Of a stretch of DNA of 64,000 nucleotides, positions 1 to 9,068 are shown in pieces. How positions within the stretch are numbered: position 1 is the first letter of the stretch; each line of letters begins with the position of its first letter. Under the pieces are notes generated by a model, which saw only the letters and a list, made by a program, of their open reading frames with translations, searched no databases and was not told the DNA's origin. Location of the stretch: NCBI RefSeq assembly GCF_016587355.1, contig NZ_BNJF01000002.1:186001-250000 (forward strand), in the 5' to 3' direction. The stretch comes from Ktedonospora formicarum (lineage in GTDB: Bacteria; Chloroflexota; Ktedonobacteria; Ktedonobacterales; Ktedonobacteraceae). A program made the translations under genes and the position numbers.

Positions 1-10
1 GGGGAGAATC

Positions 11-520
11 ATGATATCGAATGAACTACTTATTGATGCTTTCGGACGCATACAAGAAGTCGTCCACCAAACTATCAAGGGGCTCAATCAAGAAGATTTA
101 GCATTCCGTCCAACCGAAACAGCAAATTCCATCGGATGGCTTGTATGGCACTTAACACGTATTCAAGATGATCATGTGGCAAACATCGCACATACACAAC
201 AAGCCTGGCACTCAGAATGGTCAAAAAAATTCGCTTTACCTTTTGCAGATGATGAGACAGGGTATGGGCACAGCAGCAAACAAGTTGCTGCTGTACAGGT
301 TCAAGCTGATTTACTGCTTGACTACTACGATGCAGTCCACGCTGCTACAATCGCCTATATTCAGAGCTTACAAGATGAAGACTACGAAAAAATTGTCGAT
401 ACACGCTGGAATCCTCCTGTGACGTTGGCTGTACGGCTTATCAGCGTCATTGCTGACGATCTTCAACATGCTGGTCAGGCCGCCTATGTGCGAGGATTAC
501 TGAACACTCGGAAGAAATGA
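11..520 (+). CDS. DinB-superfamily protein (DUF664-like)
   Basis: A 169-residue cytosolic protein of the DinB/YfiT-like four-helix-bundle superfamily, whose members often bind a metal through histidines and act as thiol-dependent transferases or detoxification enzymes. Visible features are the early WHLTRIQDDH segment (about residues 46-55), which carries the first histidines, and the C-terminal DDLQHAGQAAYVRG segment with a further histidine. The length is typical. The start is preceded by GGGGAG at the window edge. Substrate and thiol cofactor cannot be told from sequence. A distant second DinB-type gene lies at 27,353. Confidence 0.8.
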   Translation: MISNELLIDAFGRIQEVVHQTIKGLNQEDLAFRPTETANSIGWLVWHLTRIQDDHVANIAHTQQAWHSEWSKKFALPFADDETGYGHSSKQVAAVQVQADLLLDYYDAVHAATIAYIQSLQDEDYEKIVDTRWNPPVTLAVRLISVIADDLQHAGQAAYVRGLLNTRKK

Positions 521-563
521 AGCACCAGACCACATGCTTTATTAAGCATCTAAAGCGGTACGC

Positions 564-930
564 ATGCTTTTTAAGCCCAGGCCAAAGGGGAAAACCTCTA
601 CAACAGACCTGAGAGAACGAGTAGTGCGCGGTCGATAAGTGCCGCCCACGAGAAGAAATCATCCATCTATTCGGGGTGGTGTGTACCATGATCAAACGCA
701 ATGTGAAATAACAGCGAGAAAGAGTCGAGCTGGCTCCATAACCAATTCTCAGTCATCCAGCATCAAAGGAGGTGCCTTATGACGTGGGTTGTGGAACCAG
801 TTCGATTGGCTTCGAGCTGCAACCCTGGAAGAACACTGCCAAATATGGAAACGCTAGCAGGTCGCGCTCGGTCTCTGGCACCACAACCTCTATTGCATCA
901 GCGGCTACTACCTTCCAATCCTCTTGCATT
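564..930 (+). pseudogene. IS630-family transposase relic, N-terminal half
   Basis: Reading across several frames recovers the N-terminal DNA-binding part of an IS630-type transposase: an ATG at 564 followed by KPRPKGKTSTTDLRERVV, then EEIIHLFGV..TMIKR (a helix-turn-helix), then a RERVELAP segment, and in a third frame AATLEEHCQIWKR. Each piece matches the order of the intact family. At least three stops or frameshifts interrupt it and the catalytic DDE domain is not recognisable, so it cannot be functional. It fills most of the gap between the DinB gene and the aldo/keto reductase. The end coordinate is approximate. Confidence 0.7.
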
Positions 931-1067
931 GTTTCAGGATGATCGCGGCCCACACAGGCAGCTGGATCCACCAATTCCCGATAACGAGAATGCTTGGAGG
1001 CCTGGAACAGCCTTCAGCAGAGCATAATATAGCTCTGATGCAAGCAGGCACTAGCGTTCTTCTCAGA

Positions 1068-2111
1068 TTAACCTTCCAGATAGGAAGGAACTGGCAGAGG
1101 ATTGCGCTCTGTAAAAGATCGCTGATGCCAGTAAGGATATATGGTAGGAATCTCACTGGCTTTATCAAGCTTTGTGATCTGCTCGTCAGTGAGGTTCCAG
1201 TCCACCGCCCCAAGATTCTCTTTCAGTTGCTCCTCATTACGAGCACCAACAATGACGCTTGCTACCGTAGGGCGCTGTAATAACCAGTTCAAGGCAATCT
1301 GAGAAACAGACTTACCCGTCTCTTCAGCAAGGGCATCAAGGACGTCTACAATCTCATAGACCTTCGCGTCAGGAACACGTGACCCCTCTGAACCAATCTG
1401 CTGGACCCTACTACCCTGGGGTGCAGGCTGATTGCGACGGATCTTTCCCGAAAGAACTCCCGAGGCTAAAGGACTCCAGACAATTGTCCCTATCTTCTGG
1501 TCAAGGGCAAGCGGCATGAGTTCCCATTCATACTCGCGCCCAACCAGGGAGTAAAAGGCCTGGTGAGCAACATAACGCGTCCAGCCATGCTTTTCCGCAA
1601 TACCGAGCGATTTCATTAGATGCCAGCCGGAGAAATTGGAGCAGGCTATATAGCGGACCTTTCCACTCTGGACCAGTGTATCGAGCGTACGCAGCGTCTC
1701 TTCAACCGGGGTAGTCGCGTCAAATCCATGTAAAGTGTAAATATCTATATAGTCCGTCTTCAGCCTGCGCAGGCTGTCCTCACAAGCCCGGATCAGGTGA
1801 TAGCGTGATGAACCTACCTCGTTTGGTCCGTCGTCCATCCGAAAGGTTGCCTTCGTCGAAAGAAGTAACCTCTCTCGTCGTCCAGCAATAGCCTTACCAA
1901 GATGCTCCTCTGATAATCCTTTCGAATAGACATCCGCCGTGTCAAACAGATTTACTCCGGCATCCAGGCAGATATCGATGAGGCGACTGGCGGCAGATAC
2001 GTCGGTATTGCCCCAGGCACTAAAGAACGCGCCCCCTCCGCCAAAGGTAGCCGTCCCAAAACTAAGAGCAGATACTTTCAAACCAGAGCCACCAAGCTGC
2101 CTATATTCCAT
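1068..2111 (-). CDS. Aldo/keto reductase
   Basis: A 347-residue NADPH-dependent oxidoreductase of the aldo/keto reductase family, predicted (beta/alpha)8 barrel, cytosolic. The N-terminus MEYRQLGGSGLKVSALSFGT is typical. The catalytic Asp-Tyr pair sits in LFDTADVYSKGLSEEHLGKA, the Lys in LLLSTKATF, and the His in YTLHGFDATTPVEE. The cofactor loop is VASVIVGARNEEQLKENL. The chosen start has GAGGAG 8 nt upstream; an ATG 11 codons earlier lacks a good site. It is transcribed alone. The physiological carbonyl substrate is unknown. Confidence 0.92.
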   Translation of the reverse strand: MEYRQLGGSGLKVSALSFGTATFGGGGAFFSAWGNTDVSAASRLIDICLDAGVNLFDTADVYSKGLSEEHLGKAIAGRRERLLLSTKATFRMDDGPNEVGSSRYHLIRACEDSLRRLKTDYIDIYTLHGFDATTPVEETLRTLDTLVQSGKVRYIACSNFSGWHLMKSLGIAEKHGWTRYVAHQAFYSLVGREYEWELMPLALDQKIGTIVWSPLASGVLSGKIRRNQPAPQGSRVQQIGSEGSRVPDAKVYEIVDVLDALAEETGKSVSQIALNWLLQRPTVASVIVGARNEEQLKENLGAVDWNLTDEQITKLDKASEIPTIYPYWHQRSFTERNPLPVPSYLEG

Positions 2112-2627
2112 CGGAGAACTCCTCTCTTCTACTGCTTTCAGCATTCTATTTACGCATTTGAAGACACATGTCCACTATCAGGGTCGCTCCTATGAGACCA
2201 AAAGCTGAGAACGCCTCTTGTCATCTTTCAATGAAGAGGACGCTTTTCGTGAACAGAGCATTGAAGCCTCTAAGATAGGGGCCTGCTCGCACTTCATATA
2301 AATACGATATCACAAAGTAGAGGGAAGCCGAGATGCCAAACCACAGGCTGAGGGGTGCTATGATATAGTAACAAAAGAAGAACTCAACGAAAAGCCTTCG
2401 CTTTTTGCTTTCTTTGCTACCTGTGCCCTTCCAGAGCCAACACGAAGTCCTCTTGCAGCGCTGGTGCTCATTTTACGGGAAAGCGGTACCTCTTCTTGAA
2501 GTACCGCCGTATCTACGTTGTGAAGTGCTCAGCTTTTATGGCTGTGCTTTCCTCCTCCTGTCCCGCTTTTTCCTTTTTCGGGAGATTCATATCTTCCATT
2601 TGCGTCTCTGTAAACGACCAAAGGAGA
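2112..2627. other. Intergenic stretch, no gene recognised
   Basis: About 515 bases between two minus-strand genes. The right half should hold the promoter of the aldo/keto reductase. A small inverted repeat (GCGGTAC at 2483-2489, GTACCGC at 2501-2507) is visible. The open frames here show no family resemblance and no convincing ribosome binding site. Confidence 0.4.
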
Positions 2628-3203
2628 TTAGGAGAAGGTCAAAGAATCGATCATAGGCTGGAAATAGGTGCCATGATCTTGATCGTAGGTACTTGCCGAC
2701 GATTCTAGGAGAATAACAATTTGATTTTTTTCGGTTGTTGGCTGAGAATTGTCGGCTGATGCTGGTGTGTAGACCAGTGTAGCAACCTTGATTTTCTCCT
2801 TCTTATCGTTAGTGCAATCTGATGTATCACTCAGAAACGTTTTTTTGTCAATGACGATGCTTTCCTCTGGCTGGCTATCTTTCGTGCAGGTGAGCTTCTG
2901 ACCGGGAGTGAGATCTTGTAGCATCGAGTCCACGTCAAAATATAATGCTTTCATATGAATAGTAAACTGAGTGATGCCGTTAGGACCTGCAAAGGAATAA
3001 ATATCCGTCGCTGGTGCTGATTCTGTCCATTGTTGCGAGTAATCTACCTGAAAACCATCTTTCTGAAATGTTTGCGTGGTTGCCGTGGGCGTAGCTGTTG
3101 GCTGTGTTTGGACTGTGTCTGTATCACTGGATGTGTCACAGGCAGAAACAAATAAAGTAGCAAATAAAGCAAAACTCGCAAGTAAAATAGATACTTTTTT
3201 CAT
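2628..3203 (-). CDS. Putative lipoprotein, PsbP-like fold possible
   Basis: A 191-residue exported protein. The start MKKVSILLASFALFATLFVSAC has GAGGGG 8 nt upstream and gives a classical signal peptide with a lipobox (VSAC, Cys22). An upstream ATG would add 14 unlikely residues. A threonine-rich linker (PTATPTATTQT) follows. The mature domain (DGFQVDYSQQW...GITQFTIHMK...YFQPMIDSLTFS) resembles the PsbP/MOG1-type extracytoplasmic domains common in bacterial lipoproteins; this is inference from pattern. It is probably anchored on the outer face of the cytoplasmic membrane. Function unknown. Confidence 0.75.
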   Translation of the reverse strand: MKKVSILLASFALFATLFVSACDTSSDTDTVQTQPTATPTATTQTFQKDGFQVDYSQQWTESAPATDIYSFAGPNGITQFTIHMKALYFDVDSMLQDLTPGQKLTCTKDSQPEESIVIDKKTFLSDTSDCTNDKKEKIKVATLVYTPASADNSQPTTEKNQIVILLESSASTYDQDHGTYFQPMIDSLTFS

Positions 3204-3383
3204 AGATACCCCTCTATCAAAAAGCAATAATATATTTTCCTCCATGTTACAGTAGAGGTTACACGGAGCTTCCTATTTATATAGAAAAATAAGGATTCTG
3301 GCAAGAAAAGCAGCCATTGGTCCGGCATTGCTGTGTGTGATAGTGTTCCGACTTGTAAGAGGTGCGAAAGTTGCAGACTACAT

Positions 3384-3723
3384 GGTCAATAGTTCAAACA
3401 TACATGGACTGGGGTAGCCCAAATAAGAATGGTGTCGAAGCCACTTGGGGTAATACTCGATGTACTCAAAAATAACCTGCTGCACTTATGAGCAAGTACG
3501 GAACGTGATGCAGGGCACATGCATCTTTAAGGTTGGCGAGAACGGGCTCCATAACCGCATTGTCGTAGCAACTGCCCACCCGATTTATGCTCACCTGGAT
3601 GCTCAGTTGTAACAAGAGATGTTGGTAGGTGTCGCTGATGTACGTCGAGCCTCGATCACAGTGATGCAAGAGTTCTGGCCTTGAGAGCGCGACGCGTGAT
3701 CGCCATGTGCAGGGCCACCTAGG
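3384..3723 (-). pseudogene. IS3-family transposase (integrase core) relic
   Basis: The C-terminal part of an IS3-type OrfB is readable in two or three frames: ALHMAITRRALK, then LLHHCDRGSTYISDTYQHLL, then VSINRVGSCYDNAVME, which contains the second Asp and the NA..E signature of the DDE core, and finally VIFEYIEYYPKWLRHHSYLG. Frameshifts separate the pieces and the N-terminal half is missing. It abuts the stop codon of the DUF4129 gene, so insertion may have trimmed or replaced that gene's downstream region. Coordinates are approximate. Confidence 0.8.
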
Positions 3724-5161
3724 GGCTCTTTCGCCCAAAATGGCGGAACAGAGAGGGCACCCATTGGCGTAGGTAATCTCGGCGTTCAGGTGTCAATGGC
3801 TTCGCTCCATAGCGCTCACGGGTATACGCTTGAGTTAACGTGGCAAGAATCTCCTGATCCGAAGGCCCTTGCGGCTCCTTCACTTCGGATTCACCCTGAG
3901 TGAGAGATAAAAGACGAGTCTGATATTCAATGGGAGTTTCTTCGGGACGGCGTGGCAACCCTTGTGTAGCCGTAGCTGTGAGAAATTCTCGATAACGTGC
4001 ACGCGCGGACGAGGGGTCAAGTATTTCAAGCTTGAGGCTCTGCTTGCGCTCTATACGTCGCTCCTGACGAATCTTCTCCTTATCAAGTTGCTCGCGCATC
4101 TCGTCTTCATTGCCCTCTTCAACCAAGTATGCGCGCTTTCTGAGCAGAACAGTCAAAATTAGCACTGCCAGGAGAACTCCGCCTCCAAAGATGAGCAGAG
4201 AGATTGGCAGGGAGAAAAGTGTTGGATGCGGCGGTTGCTTTATTTGAAACTGCGGTGGCATTTGATGATCTTGTCTTGATTGGCCATGCAGCGATGAAAG
4301 CTGTGAAGCATCTGGAAAAGGCAGTAGGCTTAAAAGAGAGGCAAACAGGCCCAGAATGCCGAAAAGGATACCCAACAATACATTGACGGCGCCGGAGAGA
4401 ACATCGGGAGGAAGAGCTTCAAGGAGAATACTACCGATGATCACAGCCACCCAGACAAGCGCCAGGATGACGAGCCATCTTCCAGTCTCAAGACTGTGCG
4501 AACCTCTTCCTTTCTGGGACTGCTCTTGTTTGAGGATGCTCAGACGTTTGAATGAGAGGGCCAACAGAGCCGAAAGAAAGAAAATGGGAAAATCAGCCAA
4601 CAAGGTCTGATTCAGGTCTGGAAAACCCTGAGACTGCTCAATGAGGGCAAAAACCACTACGCCGAGCATAACCAGGAAGCCAATCTTCAAGGAGATAAGC
4701 AGCTGATCAGTCTCCTCGTCGGGTCGCGCCCGCATACGGAAATAACTACGCCCCCAAAGTAAGCCGGTCAGAAAAAGGATGAGAGTCCAGCCGCTTACGT
4801 CAACGAGAAAGACTGGATTTGTCCACAGCAGAAACGCAAAAGCAAGCAGAAAGCTCAGTAGTTGCAGAAGTAGGGTGCGCATTTTCACGACTCCAGCCAG
4901 TATACCTTTGGCTCGACTCCACATCATCCACCAGTGCAGACCAAGCAAGGCGAAAGTCACACTGGCAGCGTTGAGCATCTGTTGATCTCCAGCAGACACG
5001 GAAGATCGATGGAACAAAGCCTGAAGTGCCAGGGTAATGGGCAATGCCTCCATAATAGCCGACGCAACAGGAATAATACATACCTCAATCCAGCTGGAGG
5101 TAAACAGCACTCGTCGGGACGAGCGTGCCCTACGCGTCGTTGAGCGTGTTGGTGATGACAT
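3719..5161 (-). CDS. DUF4129-domain membrane protein
   Basis: A 480-residue multipass membrane protein, third gene of a MoxR-DUF58-DUF4129 operon. After a short basic N-terminus there are several hydrophobic segments in the first 230 residues, another after about residue 235, and a last one (SLLIFGGGVLLAVLILTVLL) before a charged cytosolic tail. The tail holds the DUF4129 region (EYQTRLLSL...ILATLTQAYTRERYG). The start has AAAGGAG 9-12 nt upstream and overlaps the end of the DUF58 gene by 32 bases, implying coupled translation. In related operons such proteins work with MoxR chaperones and DUF58/VWA proteins in envelope or protease/transglutaminase modules. The usual transglutaminase gene is not present here. 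Confidence 0.82.
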   Translation of the reverse strand: MSSPTRSTTRRARSSRRVLFTSSWIEVCIIPVASAIMEALPITLALQALFHRSSVSAGDQQMLNAASVTFALLGLHWWMMWSRAKGILAGVVKMRTLLLQLLSFLLAFAFLLWTNPVFLVDVSGWTLILFLTGLLWGRSYFRMRARPDEETDQLLISLKIGFLVMLGVVVFALIEQSQGFPDLNQTLLADFPIFFLSALLALSFKRLSILKQEQSQKGRGSHSLETGRWLVILALVWVAVIIGSILLEALPPDVLSGAVNVLLGILFGILGLFASLLSLLPFPDASQLSSLHGQSRQDHQMPPQFQIKQPPHPTLFSLPISLLIFGGGVLLAVLILTVLLRKRAYLVEEGNEDEMREQLDKEKIRQERRIERKQSLKLEILDPSSARARYREFLTATATQGLPRRPEETPIEYQTRLLSLTQGESEVKEPQGPSDQEILATLTQAYTRERYGAKPLTPERRDYLRQWVPSLFRHFGRKSP

Positions 5162-6500
5162 TCCACTTCTCCTTTCCGCCAATATAGTAGCAGTGAAAGT
5201 CCTCTATGTCTGGCAATTCTTGCCGCTCTTCTGGCTCTCCAGCCAACACAATATGAACTGCACATTCGCGTCTCTTTTGCTGCTGAAGGAGCTCTAACGT
5301 GTCAGCACTCAGCGTTTGTGTAGCACTGATCAACAGGATGGTGGTACCCTGCACAAACATCTCGTGCTCGTTTTCAATCACATATTCTATAGGCGTGTGA
5401 CTATCAGGGGCCAGGCATGCAAGCGTAGTCAGGAGATCCTCTGACTGCTCAGCATCCAAACCAAAGGGAACGCTTACCCCTGGCACCGAGTAATTCATCT
5501 TCTTGGATTGATTTGCTTGCTCAATGCTACTATGCTGTTCAGTGTCGGCTATAGGGCTGAGCATATGACTGGAGATTGACATTGAACAGTTAGTAAGTAG
5601 CCCAACCGTATAGCCCTCCTCAAGTCCCCACATCGCCAGCGAGGCAGCTACCGCAATACAAAACTCCTGAAGGGCGCTATCAGGTCCCTGCCGTTGGGAA
5701 AGATAGGCGCGGGTATCCAGCAAGAGTAGGAGGTGGCGCCGGGTAGTCGACTCATAAATTCTGCTACAGAGTTCGCCAGTACGCGCTGATGCCTTCCAAT
5801 CAATGCGGCGCAAATCATCACCTGGCTGATAAGCCCGAATCCCGGCAAACCAGAGCGGGTCTTCAAGAAGTTGACGTGACCCAATATGGTCGCCCATCAG
5901 AAATCTGGAGGGAAGACCCAAGCTTTCAAGCGATGTAATCCGCGGATAAACCACCAGCTCATCATGAGCAGAGAGCAATATCTCACGCTCCAGCCACCCC
6001 AAAGGATCACTACAACGCAATTTAAGTGGCCCAAAGGCATGGCGACCACGCACATGACCGGTCATGGTATACCGCTGGGTTACTCGCTGGTAAGACCACA
6101 AAAGCCACGATGTGGTCAACATTTCGCGCGATGGTGCCTGGAACCTGCTCTCGTCCAACTTCTGGACTGCAAGCGGAGGGGAAATTACATTATCCATTTG
6201 CACCCAGGGAAGGGGCAGCCATTTGCGATTCTCGATGCTTATTGTCAGAGTCACCTCTTCACCCAGAAACAACTTCTTCTGATCGACCTGCTGACGAACA
6301 CGCAAATGCTTCAATGCGTAGAGAAAGTAGAGATCTGGAACAAACGCGATTACCAGCGTGAAAGCGCCCGCCAGCAGAGGGAGCGGCTGGCGGCTGAGTC
6401 CGCTCAAAACAAAAAGCAAGCAGGCCAAAATATACCAGGAGCGGCGCTGCTTGAAGATATGTCGAGAAAAACTGATCTCGTCAGCTCGATGTGCGTTCAT
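5130..6500 (-). CDS. DUF58-domain protein
   Basis: A 456-residue protein with two N-terminal membrane segments (about residues 20-60) followed by a cytosolic part with the DUF58 signature. The core block is GIRAYQPGDDLRRIDWKASA (residues about 218-237), followed by a VWA-like fold beginning LLLLLDTRAYL. DUF58 proteins are predicted partners of MoxR AAA+ ATPases. The gene starts 7 bases after the moxR stop and overlaps the DUF4129 gene, so the three are one operon. A long insert around residues 320-345 is poorly conserved in appearance. The molecular role is unproven in any close relative I can name. Confidence 0.88.
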   Translation of the reverse strand: MNAHRADEISFSRHIFKQRRSWYILACLLFVLSGLSRQPLPLLAGAFTLVIAFVPDLYFLYALKHLRVRQQVDQKKLFLGEEVTLTISIENRKWLPLPWVQMDNVISPPLAVQKLDESRFQAPSREMLTTSWLLWSYQRVTQRYTMTGHVRGRHAFGPLKLRCSDPLGWLEREILLSAHDELVVYPRITSLESLGLPSRFLMGDHIGSRQLLEDPLWFAGIRAYQPGDDLRRIDWKASARTGELCSRIYESTTRRHLLLLLDTRAYLSQRQGPDSALQEFCIAVAASLAMWGLEEGYTVGLLTNCSMSISSHMLSPIADTEQHSSIEQANQSKKMNYSVPGVSVPFGLDAEQSEDLLTTLACLAPDSHTPIEYVIENEHEMFVQGTTILLISATQTLSADTLELLQQQKRRECAVHIVLAGEPEERQELPDIEDFHCYYIGGKEKWNVITNTLNDA

Positions 6501-6507
6501 GGCCTGA

Positions 6508-7500
6508 CTACCTCGACGTAGGCACCGAAGAGATGTCCTCGGTCGGAACAGGAGTCTTCTGGATGATCTCCGTAATAATCTCTGCGCTGCGTTTACCTCG
6601 CATGCGATTGCGATGCGTAGTCAGGAGGCGATGGCTCAGAACAAAAGGAGCCAGGTACTTCACATCGTCTGGCAGAACAAAATCACGCCCCTGTATCGCG
6701 GCATAGGCTTCACAGGCACGGGAAAGCGCCAATGTGCCGCGTGGACTCACACCCAGTAGAATATCCTTATACTCACGCGTGCCACGCACCAACATTAGCA
6801 GATAGCGCTCAACGGCTGGTTGCCACTGTACCTGGCGAATGGCCTGCTGCAATGCCAGAAACTCCTCTCCACTCACAACGGCCTGCAGCGCATCCAAAGG
6901 CTCCTCCCGCTTGAACCGATGAAGGATGGCCTGCTCTTCCTCCTCGGTGGGATATCCCATTTGAACCCTCATAAAGAAACGGTCGAGCTGCGCTTCTGGC
7001 AACGGAAATGTTCCTTCAAGTTCGATTGGATTCTGCGTTGCAATGACCAGGAACGGCTGGGGGAGGCGTCTGCTTTCGCGCTCAACCGTTACCTGGCGTT
7101 CGGCCATGGCCTCTAGAAGAGCGGCCTGCGTACGAGGAGTCGTACGGTTAATCTCGTCCACCAGTAGGATATGCGAGAAAATCGGGCCAGCACGAAACGT
7201 AAACTCATTCAGCTTCTGATCAAAATAGCTCACCCCGATTATATCGGATGGCAACATATCAGGCGTCCCCTGGATGCGCTGGAAGGTCGCGTTGAGCGAA
7301 CGTGCCAACGATTTTGCCAAAACAGTTTTCCCCGTACCAGGCACGTCCTCAAGCAGCACATGGCCGTTACTGAGTAACGCAACAAGCAACAGGTCAACAA
7401 TCTCAGATTTGCCAATAATAACCCGTGCAATGTTCTCGCGGATCAACGTCGCATACTGCCGGGTGGAAATCAAGGAAGGAGTCAGCGATTCATTCGCCAT
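6508..7500 (-). CDS. MoxR-family AAA+ ATPase
   Basis: A 330-residue cytosolic AAA+ chaperone-like ATPase. Walker A is GTGKT within EDVPGTGKTVLAKSLA, Walker B is HILLVDEINRTTPRTQAALL, and sensor 1 lies in FLVIATQNPIE. The C-terminal lid includes PRGTLALSRACEAYAAI. MoxR proteins help mature or insert metal cofactors and partner VWA/DUF58 proteins. The start is set by GGAGG about 10 nt upstream; an in-frame ATG 11 codons earlier has no such site. It is the first gene of the operon, so the promoter should lie in the 7,500-7,600 region. Confidence 0.93.
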   Translation of the reverse strand: MANESLTPSLISTRQYATLIRENIARVIIGKSEIVDLLLVALLSNGHVLLEDVPGTGKTVLAKSLARSLNATFQRIQGTPDMLPSDIIGVSYFDQKLNEFTFRAGPIFSHILLVDEINRTTPRTQAALLEAMAERQVTVERESRRLPQPFLVIATQNPIELEGTFPLPEAQLDRFFMRVQMGYPTEEEEQAILHRFKREEPLDALQAVVSGEEFLALQQAIRQVQWQPAVERYLLMLVRGTREYKDILLGVSPRGTLALSRACEAYAAIQGRDFVLPDDVKYLAPFVLSHRLLTTHRNRMRGKRSAEIITEIIQKTPVPTEDISSVPTSR

Positions 7501-7533
7501 CAACGGGTACCTCCAGATAGAACTCTCATTCAA

Positions 7534-8102
7534 CTATATCATTTTGGCAGTAGCACCATACATCGCTCTATTTTTCTTATGAATGTGCCTGGAATCATTG
7601 GTAAACTGGGATGCACATCTGGAAAACGCATCGGCACACAGCCAAGTGCAAACGATGTCGCCCGGCGAGAGCGGTAACAGTGTGTTGAATATGATAGGCA
7701 ACATGAGCGGCGTTGCTACAGGTCAGGCACTTGGGCAAGAGCAGTTCTAAAGTTGGGGTGGGAATTTATCCGAGATATGCCTGGGACATGCTATGATGCC
7801 ACCTTCTTTCCATTTCGTTCACATATTCAGATAACAGAGCATAAATTGAAAGAACAAGCATAAGGAAAGGAAATACCTACCCTATTCCTCATTGTGCCCC
7901 CTTCCATTTATCAATAACAATAGTGTAGTAACAAGATGAGTTTATACAAGACTAGTTAGATTACAGTTGCAGTATCAATAGAGCCATGGTATATTTAATG
8001 ATGTAAATGAACATCCGACATGACCTCTTCATCACAAGGTTCTGGTGGAGGTCAACGTTGGATACGCTCTCAGACAACCAACACATCAAAGGGGTGATCC
8101 CA
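7534..8102. other. Intergenic stretch, no gene recognised
   Basis: It lies between divergently transcribed moxR-type and lipoprotein genes and should contain both promoters. Short open frames (for example a 32-codon frame from 7579) show no resemblance to known families. Confidence 0.35.
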
Positions 8103-8762
8103 GTGCGTCGTTGGCACTGGTTGGTCGCGGCATTGGTCGCGGCACTTCTGGCAGGCTTGACGGGATGTGAATTCTCCGACTCAAGTCAGATTCCAAAGGC
8201 TCCGGCAGCCTCAAAATCTGCTCCGACGCAGCAGGTTTCGGCGTCGATGAACGCCATGTGGAATGGCGCCGGCTACACGGTGGACACCAAGGTCGACTGC
8301 TCCAAGGCCTCTCTGTCGGTCACCACCGACAAGCACAGGGTCGAATCGATCCACGCAGGTAGTTTCTCCACCTTTGTCCCGCAGGGGACCAAGTGGGTGG
8401 AGTTCACGGCCCAGGTCGGTGGCAAGGAAGTGGCAAGCGGCAAGCTGCCGCTCGCCTCCCACGAGAAGGTAGTGGAGGAGAACAAGTACTCGCGGAATCT
8501 CCAGGACCGCGTGGGAGCGGGCATCGCCCTCACTCGCGGTCCGAAGGGGACCGTGCGCGTAGAAGCGAGCAAGGTGTGGTACCCCTACAACCTTCTCCTC
8601 TACAAGGGAGGAAAGGAGCTTCACGCGGACAACGAAGGCTCATACCCGAGCTGGAGTGGTCCGGAAGAGACGGGGAGCACCTTCTCTGCCTGGTTCACGG
8701 ACTGGCGCCATAATTCGGGCTACATCTCCATCAAGACCGGCGCCCTCAACGATGGGTGCTGA
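8103..8762 (+). CDS. GC-rich secreted lipoprotein, actinomycete-like
   Basis: A roughly 220-residue putative lipoprotein. The proposed GTG start follows AAAGGGG by about 8 nt and yields a compact signal peptide (RRWHWLVAALVAALLAGLTGC) ending in a lipobox Cys22. Upstream in-frame ATG or GTG codons would place the signal peptide too far inside. The mature part has a short linker rich in Ser, Ala and Pro and a beta-rich domain with three cysteines including the C-terminal one. Codon third positions are strongly G/C, unlike both neighbours. Together with the Streptomyces-style hairpin after the stop this suggests recent transfer from a high-GC actinomycete. Function unknown. Confidence 0.72.
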   Translation: MRRWHWLVAALVAALLAGLTGCEFSDSSQIPKAPAASKSAPTQQVSASMNAMWNGAGYTVDTKVDCSKASLSVTTDKHRVESIHAGSFSTFVPQGTKWVEFTAQVGGKEVASGKLPLASHEKVVEENKYSRNLQDRVGAGIALTRGPKGTVRVEASKVWYPYNLLLYKGGKELHADNEGSYPSWSGPEETGSTFSAWFTDWRHNSGYISIKTGALNDGC

Positions 8763-8774
8763 GAACGACTGTGG

Positions 8775-8824
8775 AGGCCCCGGAGCCGCCTGCTGCGCGC
8801 AACTGCGCGGTGGCTCCGGGGCCT
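8775..8824 (+). terminator. 13-bp perfect GC-rich hairpin terminator
   Basis: AGGCCCCGGAGCC (8775-8787) and GGCTCCGGGGCCT (8812-8824) form a perfect 13-bp stem; the 24-nt loop holds a second short GC-rich stem. It begins 12 bases after the lipoprotein stop. There is no U tract, as is usual for actinomycete terminators. Confidence 0.8.
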
Positions 8825-9068
8825 ACTCATGTCTTCAAGAAAATTTGATCGAAGCATACACAATGAAAATGCTCATTGAAAACCCGCGATGAGCTTATCC
8901 AGTGAAGGGTAAGCCTGTTCCGTTAATATCGTGCTACGCCAAGTCGCAAGTGAGGTAAGGATGGACAGTTACAGATACACGCCTTCTTGACGGATCTTGT
9001 GCTATTTGCTATACCTTATGCACGTTCGAATTCTCAATCCAACTCCACAAGCAAGTGAAGGCGGCTCT

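Noticed and set aside
8211..8624. Long minus-strand open frames opposite the GC-rich lipoprotein gene
   Set aside because: GC-rich coding DNA produces long antisense frames; the sense frame has the signal peptide, lipobox and terminator.
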